This document shows, in pieces, positions 37,049-44,010 of a stretch of 64,000 nt of DNA. A program made the position numbers and the translations under genes. The notes beneath the pieces were generated by a model. It did no database searches and was not told where the DNA came from. It was given only the letters and a program-made list of their open reading frames with translations. Location of the stretch: contig NZ_CP029481.1 in assembly GCF_003151255.1 (NCBI RefSeq), positions 3,572,501 to 3,636,500 on the forward strand, given 5' to 3'. Position 1 is the stretch's first letter. Each line of letters starts with the position of its first letter. The stretch comes from Microvirga sp. 17 mud 1-3. GTDB lineage: Bacteria; Pseudomonadota; Alphaproteobacteria; Rhizobiales; Beijerinckiaceae.

Positions 37049-37393
37049 GACAAAGACACTGTACTTTGCTTAACGATTACATAAAATCTGAAAATCGCTG
37101 CTGTCGCTGAAGCCAACGCCCTGACCAGCAAAGTTAAGTCGCCGTTAGATGTTCGCGGGCCGCGCTCTGAGTTCGAGCGGCCCAGCGGCACGTATGGCGC
37201 TCTACCTGATCCGCCCTCACTACCAAGCCCTCCGTTTTGCGCCTCTCCGACCTCGCTCCAGGCCGGGGATCGCCTTCGCTCGCCTGGACCTCGAAAATTA
37301 TTTCAGCACCTCCGCTATCCCTAAGTATTTGATATGTAACAATGTGAGACAAAGACAGTGTATGAGGCTAACTACGACAGTGTACGATGCTAA
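37049..37393. repeat. Three iteron-like repeats, consensus GACAnTGTAnnnnGCTnAA
   Basis: Copy 1 at 37049-37074 and copy 2 at 37348-37372 both begin GACAAAGACA, then (C/G)TGTA, and end GCT(T)AAC. Copy 3 at 37376-37393 reads GACAGTGTACGATGCTAA. All have the same orientation; copies 2 and 3 lie 22 bp apart. A nearby palindrome TGTCTGGACA is at 37401-37410. They fill the 567-bp gap between the replication-like gene and the RHH-like gene, where no other gene was found. Confidence 0.6.
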
Positions 37394-37457
37394 ATTTACT
37401 TGTCTGGACACATGTTTAGAGTTGTGCGAAGCACTATTAACTTTTGGAGAACGACGA

Positions 37458-37667
37458 ATGCACATGCGACAATCACAGACTATCTCGATGCGGGTTCAAT
37501 ACGCCTTCGTGCAGGCTCTCGACAAAGAAATTGATGCCAGAAAACTGGCAGGATGGCGGGGACATGCTTGCACGCGGTCCGCCGTGATCCAGGACATTGT
37601 TAGAGATGCTCTCGGAATTTTGAAACCGGGTGCAACAATTACATCAGGAAGAGGAACGAAACCATGA
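37458..37667 (+). CDS. Ribbon-helix-helix-like small protein
   Basis: The 69-residue protein starts at ATG 37458 after GGAGAA. The segment QTISMRVQYAFVQALDK followed by TRSAVIQDIVRDALG looks like a CopG/Arc-type ribbon-helix-helix: a beta strand, helix A, a turn and helix B. Such proteins bind DNA as dimers and often control plasmid copy number or partition. The open frame extends upstream to 37149 but lacks plausible protein content. The stop overlaps the next start as ATGA. Confidence 0.6.
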   Translation: MHMRQSQTISMRVQYAFVQALDKEIDARKLAGWRGHACTRSAVIQDIVRDALGILKPGATITSGRGTKP

Positions 37668-38185
37668 TCCCCTACGGCGACCCCAGAAAGACCCCACAAG
37701 CAGCCGGAGACACGGAACGCGCCCAGGTTGCCCGGAGACGCGCGAAGGAAGCCAAGGGCATCTTCGGCGGCCCGGCTTCGGAGCGGGGCCTTGGTCTCAA
37801 CTTCCGCGCCCCGGACAAGGCCCCGGCCTGGACCACGCCCGGCGGCACCACCACCATGAGCTTCTACGACACGGTTTCCCGGAGCGAGACCGCCCAGCAG
37901 GCCGAAGCCCATGACCGCCTCGCCCGGCTTCCCAAGTCCATCCAGCAGGCGGCCCAGGCCCAGGGCATCGCGGACCTCGCCTTGCTTGAGATCGCGGGAG
38001 CCATCCACCGCAAGAGTGAGATCATGGGTGGCGAGCGCGTCCAGGCTTTCGCCTCCGACCTCGCCAAGGCCACCGGCACCACGACCCAGCGGGCGGAGCA
38101 GTTGATAGACGAGGCGGTCCGGCGCGGCCTCATCGAACGCACGGCCCAGGTCCCCGGCGGCGGTTTCTTCCGGTCCCACCTCTGA
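37664..38185 (+). CDS. Hypothetical protein, coupled to the RHH-like gene
   Basis: The 173-residue protein starts in the ATGA overlap with the preceding gene. The N-terminal half is basic and Gly/Pro-rich. The C-terminal part (about 95-170) is helical, with ATGTTTQRAEQLIDEAVRRGLIER, which resembles a winged-helix recognition segment. GC content is high, unlike the dGTPase part of the element. No family is recognised. Confidence 0.55.
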   Translation: MIPYGDPRKTPQAAGDTERAQVARRRAKEAKGIFGGPASERGLGLNFRAPDKAPAWTTPGGTTTMSFYDTVSRSETAQQAEAHDRLARLPKSIQQAAQAQGIADLALLEIAGAIHRKSEIMGGERVQAFASDLAKATGTTTQRAEQLIDEAVRRGLIERTAQVPGGGFFRSHL

Positions 38186-38363
38186 TCCCCACCGGATGCG
38201 GCGTCCCCGATCCTCCGCCGCATCTGTCGCCCCCGGTCCGATTTGACGGCGGAGCCGGGGGCACCCTTTCGAGACTGTGCCATGCCTTCGACGCACCTCA
38301 TCGCCTGCACCGGCCTGGAGCCGGGTCAACAGCGCCTCGCCCTCTTATGTCCGGTGAACTGAC

Positions 38364-38681
38364 ATGAGCCCCCCCGACCATCTTGCCCGCGCCCAGGCAG
38401 TCCGATCCGACCTCGCCCCCGTGGCGGAAGCCCTGGAGCAATGCGGCGCGGCCGTCATCCTCGAAACCATCCCTGACCGCGCCCTTGCGGCCGTGCTCAT
38501 GTCCGCCACCTTCACCGGCTCCCCTGCCCTGGCGCACAAGCTCGTCCGCCGGATCGGAGACGCGGCCTACGCCCAGGGCATCGATCTACGCGGCATCGTC
38601 TGTGACCATGACGACCTCCGGCCGGATCAACAGCGCATCGGCTTCATGTGCCTCTGCCCGACCGGAAAACTGGCGGCCTGA
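38364..38681 (+). CDS. Hypothetical protein (105 aa)
   Basis: The 105-residue product reads as a well-composed globular protein, with ALEQCGAAVILETIPDRALAAVLM and DLRGIVCDHDDLRPDQQRIGFMCL. The ribosome site before ATG 38364 is weak; a 26-codon frame (38282-38362) ends one base before it and may be a leader or noise. It lies in a plus-strand run of element genes. Function unknown. Confidence 0.5.
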   Translation: MSPPDHLARAQAVRSDLAPVAEALEQCGAAVILETIPDRALAAVLMSATFTGSPALAHKLVRRIGDAAYAQGIDLRGIVCDHDDLRPDQQRIGFMCLCPTGKLAA

Positions 38682-38685
38682 TCCC

Positions 38686-39351
38686 ATGTCCTCCCGGTGT
38701 TCCTGTTGCTCGCACCCCGAACGGCCCGCCCTCGATGCGGCGTTGCGCTCCGGCGTGGCCCTGCGCACCGTGGCCGAAGGGTTCGGCGTGTCGAAAACCG
38801 CCCTGATCCGGCACCGCGACAACCACATGGACACCCAGGTCCCTCGTGTGCGCCATCGGGAGCGCCCGGCGGCCCTATCTGCGCCCCTCAATGTGCATGA
38901 GAAGATGCGTAGAGCCCTCTGGATGCGGGAGCAGGGGTTCACCCGCTCCGAGATCGCCGAGGCCCTGACCATCACCGAGGGCTATGTCTCGGAGCTTTTT
39001 GCCCGCGCCCGTGATGAAGCCCTAGCGGCCGTCAAGGAAGCCACGGCGGAGCAGCTTGTCACCGATCTGCGCACCACTCACGCCCTCCAGATGGCGAAGC
39101 TCGCGGCCCTCTATGACCAAGCGGAGAAGGTCGGGGACCGGAAAACCATGGTGGCCGTCCTCCGGGAGCGCCGTCACCACAACGAAAGCCTACGGGAACT
39201 GTATCGGACCCTCGGAGCCTTCGACCGCTTCACACGCCACAGCCAATCCGAGCCCACGAACCCCCTGGCGAAAGCCGCCATCGACTGGATGAACGAGGTT
39301 GCAGACCTCTTCAACGGCACAGGCGATATGCTTGACGCTGTGGAGCCCTAA
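38686..39351 (+). CDS. Double helix-turn-helix protein, unknown role
   Basis: The 221-residue protein has two HTH-like stretches: residues about 21-46 (GVALRTVAEGFGVSKTALIRH) and about 84-110 (GFTRSEIAEALTITEGYVSELF). An N-terminal CSCCSH cluster and a helical C-terminal half (about 111-200) complete it. It starts 4 bp after the previous stop. Phage small-terminase or transposase-accessory proteins can look like this, but no large terminase or transposase is adjacent, so it is left unnamed. Confidence 0.6.
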   Translation: MSSRCSCCSHPERPALDAALRSGVALRTVAEGFGVSKTALIRHRDNHMDTQVPRVRHRERPAALSAPLNVHEKMRRALWMREQGFTRSEIAEALTITEGYVSELFARARDEALAAVKEATAEQLVTDLRTTHALQMAKLAALYDQAEKVGDRKTMVAVLRERRHHNESLRELYRTLGAFDRFTRHSQSEPTNPLAKAAIDWMNEVADLFNGTGDMLDAVEP

Positions 39352-39370
39352 GCCTCATAGGCGGGGCCTA

Positions 39371-39521
39371 TGGTCCGTTGCGTGGTCCGCTTCCCGGCCT
39401 TGGTCCGGTCCGCTCGAAATCCCAGGAAATCAGGCCATTTCCCTCGACAATTCCAGCGGCGTGGTCCGCTTCGCCCCGTGGTCCGGTCCGCTTGGTCCGG
39501 TTGGTCCGCTTCCCTGGTCCG
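39371..39521 (+). repeat. Cluster of TGGTCCG heptamers
   Basis: Eight TGGTCCG copies in one orientation start at 39371, 39383, 39401, 39462, 39479, 39493, 39502 and 39515; two further GGTCCG copies start at 39407 and 39485. They fill the 214-bp gap between two plus-strand genes, where I see no coding sequence with a ribosome site. They could be protein-binding iterons; function unknown. Confidence 0.7.
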
Positions 39522-39565
39522 CCTCCCATGGCTAAGGCTCGATCCGGCCAAAGGGGGGCCAATCC

Positions 39566-39994
39566 ATGCACCGGACTATCTGCCTGTTCCTGGCCTTCGT
39601 GGTGGCCATCGCCTCGGCCCTGCCGTATGCGGGAGCCTTGCCGGTCCCTCCCCCTGATCTGCGGAGCCCCGTGACTTACGTGCTGGCAACCCTTTCTGGG
39701 AGCGCCGTAGGCATGTTTCGGGACCCCTTCGCATGGGTCTCCCTGGTCCTGATCGCGGCCATCAGCATCCGTCACCCCAGGCTAGGGCTCTTGGCCGCCG
39801 TCGCCGCTGCGATCTTAGGCGGGCTTATGGTCTGGTCCTGGCAGGATGAAATCGGCTTCCCCGTCTTCAGCCGTCTGGTTTCAGGGGCCCGAAAGGCTGC
39901 CCTCCTCTACCTGATCGCGGCTCCTATTGCGGGCATCATCGGGTTGTTTGTTCCCCGATCTGAACCGGAGCCTCCAGCTTCTCCGGCCACATAG
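39566..39994 (+). CDS. Small membrane protein (142 aa)
   Basis: The 142-residue protein has hydrophobic segments at about 3-25, 36-50, 56-90 (possibly two) and 111-130, so it is probably an inner-membrane protein with four or five helices. The first segment could be a signal peptide (ASALPYAGA). GGGG-rich sequence precedes ATG 39566. No family is recognised. It closes the plus-strand run of the element. Confidence 0.5.
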   Translation: MHRTICLFLAFVVAIASALPYAGALPVPPPDLRSPVTYVLATLSGSAVGMFRDPFAWVSLVLIAAISIRHPRLGLLAAVAAAILGGLMVWSWQDEIGFPVFSRLVSGARKAALLYLIAAPIAGIIGLFVPRSEPEPPASPAT

Positions 39995-40015
39995 GGACGC
40001 CTCGCGGCAGTCTGG

Positions 40016-40456
40016 TTAGCAACGTGCCAAGTGAACCACAGAGTAGAGATGCGCCCCCATCTCGACGATGGGCTCTGCCTTATACTTTGCTTTGAGCATG
40101 CCGAGCCGATGCAGTAGCAGAACCGCAAGCACGGAGTAGGATGCGGACACGTTGCCCACGAGGTGCTGGCTAGGAGGTTTGTTGCCGTAGGAGCCGATAT
40201 TTGCCAGCCGCGCGGCTGTCGTAAGGTGCTCGCGTGTCCCGGTCTCCAGGAGATCGAGGAAGGTGGAGTGCCAAGCCATGGCCTGCACTATCTCTCGCGA
40301 TGCGTCCCAGAGGGCATTCGCGATATTGTCTTGGGTATCCGTCGTTCCGTCGCTGAAATGACCAACGAGATTGGCGACGTTGTTCAAGTGCCAGTCTGCT
40401 ATCTCATCAAATCTGGACTTACCCTCCAGCGACCTAAGCCAACTAAACAGCCCCAT
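40016..40456 (-). CDS. Hypothetical protein (146 aa)
   Basis: The 146-residue protein begins MGLFSWLRSLEGKSRFDEIADWHLNNVANL. GGGGTGA lies before ATG 40456. The body is helical, with a hydrophobic stretch SYSVLAVLLLHRLGML (about 107-122). GC content is lower than that of the flanking core genes. It lies 42 bp downstream of the serine recombinase gene on the same strand and may be cotranscribed. Function unknown. Confidence 0.5.
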   Translation of the reverse strand: MGLFSWLRSLEGKSRFDEIADWHLNNVANLVGHFSDGTTDTQDNIANALWDASREIVQAMAWHSTFLDLLETGTREHLTTAARLANIGSYGNKPPSQHLVGNVSASYSVLAVLLLHRLGMLKAKYKAEPIVEMGAHLYSVVHLARC

Positions 40457-40498
40457 AATTCACCCCACAGTACTGGACCAAACGGGACAGTAAGGGGC

Positions 40499-41170
40499 TC
40501 ATGCAGCCCGCTCCATTAGCCGTCCGACTGATTTCGCATGCCACTGACCACCACGCGGCGTCTGCACTCCCCGCGCATTGAGAGCATCGGCGATCCTCCG
40601 GAGAGACGTGACCCCGGCGGCCTCAATGCTGCGCACGATGGGGAGAACATTCGCGGCGAAGGCATCGGCTGCCTGTGCATTGGCGGCCGCTCCGAGCTTC
40701 TGGGCCTCGCCTAGGTTCTTCCTGTTGCCGAGCTTTGTCCCGGCCGCTTTCTTCGCCTGGAGGGCGGCCTTGGTCCGGGAGGCAATCAACGCCCGCTCTT
40801 TCTCGGCAAGGGCCGCATAGAGGTGGAGCACGAAAGGGTCCGTATCGGCCCCAAGCTCCGCCACCAGGAACGGCACCCGCTGCGCCATCAGGCCAGAGAT
40901 GAAATGCACGTCACGGGACAGGCGGTCCAACTTCGCCACGATGACGGGGGCCTTAAGTTTCCGGGCCGTAGCGAGGGCCTTGGCAAGCTCCGGACGGCGA
41001 TCCAGGGCATCGGAGCCCTTGCCAGTCTCAACTTCGGTGAAGATCGCGGCGACCTCGATGCCTTCGGCGGCTGTGAAGCGCTCGATGGCCTCACGCTGCG
41101 CATCCATGCCCAGGCCGCTCTTGCCCTGCTTCGCGGTGCTGACCCGGATGTAAGCGACGGCCTGTTTCAT
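40499..41170 (-). CDS. Serine recombinase (resolvase/invertase family)
   Basis: The 223-residue protein has the resolvase catalytic domain: nucleophile S11 in [27 protein letters not shown], and [10 protein letters not shown] with catalytic Arg/Asp (about 79-87). Short helices and a C-terminal HTH-like end follow ([25 protein letters not shown]). It is a small resolvase-type enzyme, not a large serine integrase. GGGGATCACG precedes the start. It may resolve multimers of the element or invert DNA. Confidence 0.9.
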   Translation of the reverse strand: MKQAVAYIRVSTAKQGKSGLGMDAQREAIERFTAAEGIEVAAIFTEVETGKGSDALDRRPELAKALATARKLKAPVIVAKLDRLSRDVHFISGLMAQRVPFLVAELGADTDPFVLHLYAALAEKERALIASRTKAALQAKKAAGTKLGNRKNLGEAQKLGAAANAQAADAFAANVLPIVRSIEAAGVTSLRRIADALNARGVQTPRGGQWHAKSVGRLMERAA

Positions 41171-41328
41171 CGTGATCCCCTAGCCCGGAGCGCTCCCCAG
41201 CGCCTTCCGTGGCAACACAATATGAACGTTTAGAGTTGCCACGCAAGCGAAATTTTAAGGCATTTTCTGGGGCATACCCCCCAAATCTAGGTGGACGTAC
41301 CCTTCATATTTAGGTAGAGATCGCGGGT

Positions 41329-41363
41329 GGGGCCAAGCTGATCGCCAAACCTAACTTGGCCCC
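41329..41363. repeat. Inverted repeat upstream of the 129-residue gene
   Basis: GGGGCCAAG (41329-41337) is the inverse of CTTGGCCCC (41355-41363). It lies between the divergent serine recombinase and 129-residue genes and could be an operator or part of a recombination site. Confidence 0.4.
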
Positions 41364-41387
41364 TGCCAACCACGAAAGGATCGAGAC

Positions 41388-41777
41388 ATGCTCATTTCCG
41401 CAGCCGACGCCGCACTTCTTACCGCCTACAATCTCCACTTGAAAGGGTTGGAGATGGGCAAGCCGCTTAACCGCGCACGCGCTTCTGAAAAGTCCATCAA
41501 GCGCCTCGCCACTCGCCAACGCCTAGATGGTCGGTTCATGGAGGACTACATCACGGAGCTTCTAGCGCTGGGATGGGTAGCCTTCTGGAGTGGGGAAGTC
41601 TGGGGGTTCCAACGATGTAAGCCCGTCAACGGGTGGACGAATGTCAACTCGAAACGCGCAATCGATGCTGTGCGCACCGATGGGCTTAGTGTTGCCCTCG
41701 CAAGGGCGAGGAAGGCATTGGGCCTTTCAGACGACTTGGACTTTGATATCGATGACGAAAAAGAAAACGACGAATAA
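41388..41777 (+). CDS. Hypothetical protein (129 aa)
   Basis: The 129-residue protein starts at ATG 41388 after AAAGGA. It has a central segment EDYITELLALGWVAFWSGEVWGF (about 47-69) and a very acidic tail (SDDLDFDIDDEKENDE). No family is recognised. It is divergent from the serine recombinase and is followed by a strong terminator, so it is a single-gene unit. An acidic tail of this kind is sometimes seen in DNA-mimic or immunity-type proteins, but that is only a suggestion. Confidence 0.55.
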   Translation: MLISAADAALLTAYNLHLKGLEMGKPLNRARASEKSIKRLATRQRLDGRFMEDYITELLALGWVAFWSGEVWGFQRCKPVNGWTNVNSKRAIDAVRTDGLSVALARARKALGLSDDLDFDIDDEKENDE

Positions 41778-41795
41778 CCATTAGATTACATGGGC

Positions 41796-41827
41796 AGCGG
41801 GTCCGTTTGACGGACCCGCTATTTTTG
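41796..41827 (+). terminator. Rho-independent terminator
   Basis: AGCGGGTCCG/CGGACCCGCT form a perfect 10-bp stem with loop TTTGA, then A and five T. It lies 18 bp after the 129-residue gene. Confidence 0.9.
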
Positions 41828-41891
41828 TATCGGGCATGTGCGTCATTGACATACGCCCTGCTCCAGCGGAGGGCATATACTTAGGAGCAGG

Positions 41892-42056
41892 AGCGACTTT
41901 GACCGTCTGTTGGCTGGATTGACCGAGGCCCCTACCGAACCCGTACAGGAGACCTCTGGGCCGAACCCTACTTCCCGTCCCTCTATCCCGGACCGCATTG
42001 ACGTGGCGGCTATCCAGCGGCGGATTGGCCTCTCACAACCGGCCTTCGCCGCCTAG
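41892..42056 (+). pseudogene. Remnant of an HTH antitoxin/Xre-type regulator
   Basis: The plus-strand frame reads SDFDRLLAGLTEA, then a 20-residue linker, then IDVAAIQRRIGLSQPAFAA and a TAG stop. This is the start of the HTH found in HigA/Xre-type antitoxin proteins, which would continue with a recognition helix; here it ends after the first helix-turn. The sequence after the stop (RYAAQY) does not continue it. No in-frame ATG was found upstream. A hairpin GCCCT/AGGGC (41856-41874) lies just before it. Confidence 0.5.
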
Positions 42057-42101
42057 CGTTACGCTGCGCAATACTGAACCCCGATCGCGGAGCCCAAAGT
42101 G

Positions 42102-43571
42102 CTACAAAGGCTTGTGAACGGTTAAGCCCTGCGCCCCAAACAGGCGGCTATAAAATTCAATCGCGTATCTGTCAGTCATTCCCGCGATGAAGTCGCAAAC
42201 CGTCCTATACCGCTCCACTTCAGTGCAACCGCGATAGATCGCCCGGTAGTCGTCAGGCAACAACCTACCCTCTCTATCGCCAATCAGAGCATTGAAGATG
42301 CGCGATACAATGTCACGCCCTCTATATTCAACAACCTGTAGCGCAGGAGCACGAATGATTGCTTGATATGTGATGTTCTTCAGAACCTCGACCATGATAA
42401 ACGTAGAAACTTCCAGCCGAGCTTGATGCAACTGCGGATAGTCTGGATGTGCTACAACTTCAATGCCGTCTAGGAACGCACTAACAAGATCAGATGTGAA
42501 GTCAGTTCTATAATATCCGTTGTGCGCGAGCTTTCGAGACAATTCTTGCGCCTCTGCCGCGAAGAACATCTTCTTAGCTTCGGCTTCAATTTTACGGTTC
42601 TTCAGTAGAGCCTTCTGATCGTCACCAAATTCAAACACATCGTAGAAGATGTAAAGCAAGATTTCGCGCACGTCAGCGGTTGTCATCTTACTCACGCCGC
42701 TCGCTGTGCCGTAGTACTTTTCCAGGCGGCTGTTTATCGTCTCGACGGCGTTCTCGTATATTATCGGATCGAGAACAAAGAGATCGAGGGGGGTTAAAAA
42801 CCCACTCTTGAAGACGTCCTCTAGATCGTATGTCGAGTATGCAATATCATCCGCGATGTCCATAATAGAACATTCGATGGTTTTGAAATTGCCCTGATAC
42901 TTTTCATCTCCAAGGACGGCGGCTTTTACCCGCCGGACAAGATCGATGTCTTCACGATAATAACCTTTCATCGCCCCGTCCTTTTTCGGGCGATCGCCTT
43001 TCCTCTCAGGTATAGGGTCATCATATTTGAGTACAGATGCAAGCGATCTAAATGTTAAGTTTAATCCACATCTGAGATCGCGGCCATTCTCATCAAAAGG
43101 GACACGCTCGCCATTCGTTAGCGCAATGGTCTCTTTCTTCTCTAACCTCGATATAATCCTGAGAGTTTGCGCGTTGCCTTCGAAGCCGCCATGGCCTTGC
43201 ATGCACTCATCAAGCGCCTCCTCGCCATTATGGCCGAATGGCGGGTGCCCAAGATCGTGAGCCAGCCCTGCAAACTCTACGATTTCGGGCTCAAGCTTGT
43301 GGGTGGCAAAAAGCGGTTCCGTAGCGTTCAGCTTGATCGCAATTGACTTTGCAATCTGCGCCACCTCTAGAGAGTGGCTAAGCCTATTCCGAAAAAAGTC
43401 GCTCTCGTTCCCGGGGAAAACCTGTGTCTTTCCCTGAAGCCGACGAAAGCTCGCAGAGTGAACCAACCGAGCGTAGTCCTTACGCCAAGGACTACGATAG
43501 CTTTCGGTAGAAGATTGCTCGCTTAATGGCGCGACGCGCTCCCGATCTCGATCGGAATAGAGGCTTACCAT
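42102..43571 (-). CDS. HD-domain deoxyguanosine triphosphate triphosphohydrolase
   Basis: It is predicted to split dGTP (perhaps other dNTPs) to the nucleoside and triphosphate. The 489 residues match Dgt-type enzymes. HD motifs are H66 (LSHSLEVAQ), H105-D106 (AHDLGHPPFGH) with H109 and H114, followed by FEGNAQTLR and, later, DIADDIAYSTYDLEDVF. The gene is AT-richer than the core and is probably of foreign origin. It lies 42 bp downstream of the 83-residue gene. Some dGTPases protect bacteria against phage by depleting dNTPs. No strong ribosome site is visible at 43571. Confidence 0.87.
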   Translation of the reverse strand: MVSLYSDRDRERVAPLSEQSSTESYRSPWRKDYARLVHSASFRRLQGKTQVFPGNESDFFRNRLSHSLEVAQIAKSIAIKLNATEPLFATHKLEPEIVEFAGLAHDLGHPPFGHNGEEALDECMQGHGGFEGNAQTLRIISRLEKKETIALTNGERVPFDENGRDLRCGLNLTFRSLASVLKYDDPIPERKGDRPKKDGAMKGYYREDIDLVRRVKAAVLGDEKYQGNFKTIECSIMDIADDIAYSTYDLEDVFKSGFLTPLDLFVLDPIIYENAVETINSRLEKYYGTASGVSKMTTADVREILLYIFYDVFEFGDDQKALLKNRKIEAEAKKMFFAAEAQELSRKLAHNGYYRTDFTSDLVSAFLDGIEVVAHPDYPQLHQARLEVSTFIMVEVLKNITYQAIIRAPALQVVEYRGRDIVSRIFNALIGDREGRLLPDDYRAIYRGCTEVERYRTVCDFIAGMTDRYAIEFYSRLFGAQGLTVHKPL

Positions 43572-43613
43572 AATCTGATTACACTACTTACTAGCGAGAT
43601 CGGGAGGTCGTTA

Positions 43614-43865
43614 CTATTTCACTACAAGAGGCTTGCTCACTGTAACACGCACGACGCTTTTTCCTTTCGCGCGATGCTTCACAGTTTCCCACTTACCATT
43701 CTGAGTGTTTACCACAGCGTCTCGTAGGACCGTTAATTCCCGCCAGACAGATTTGCGGAGAGCGCGGCTATCGTCATCCGAACTGATCTGCTTGCCCATC
43801 CGCTTGGCTGCTGAGACAACTGCACTTTCAGGCATTTGAGAACTCCCCCTCGGTGGCACGGCCAT
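43614..43865 (-). CDS. Small basic protein upstream of the dGTPase
   Basis: The 83-residue protein (or 73 from ATG 43835, which has GGGGGAG upstream; ATG 43865 has GGAG) is basic, with a helical centre (RALRKSVWRELTVLRDAVV) and a Lys/Val-rich end. No family is recognised. It probably shares a transcript with the dGTPase. Whether it is a regulator, partner or DNA-binding protein cannot be told from sequence. Confidence 0.5.
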   Translation of the reverse strand: MAVPPRGSSQMPESAVVSAAKRMGKQISSDDDSRALRKSVWRELTVLRDAVVNTQNGKWETVKHRAKGKSVVRVTVSKPLVVK

Positions 43866-44010
43866 GTTAGCTCCAACACTCGTTACTGAGAAGACGCAAA
43901 CTTAGCAATAAGGCCTCCGCAGGCCGCGACAGCCCTTGCCCCAGGATAACCCTGGAACCCTCAAGTTTGTTTCTGTGAGTTCAGCCTTAAGCGAGGCGGT
44001 ACCTAATTAC

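Noticed and set aside
36902..37084. 60-residue frame (plus strand) over the small-RNA region
   Set aside because: No ribosome site, and it runs through the 10-bp terminator hairpin.
38282..38362. 26-codon frame before the 105-residue gene
   Set aside because: Very short and without a clear ribosome site; a leader peptide cannot be excluded but is not supported.
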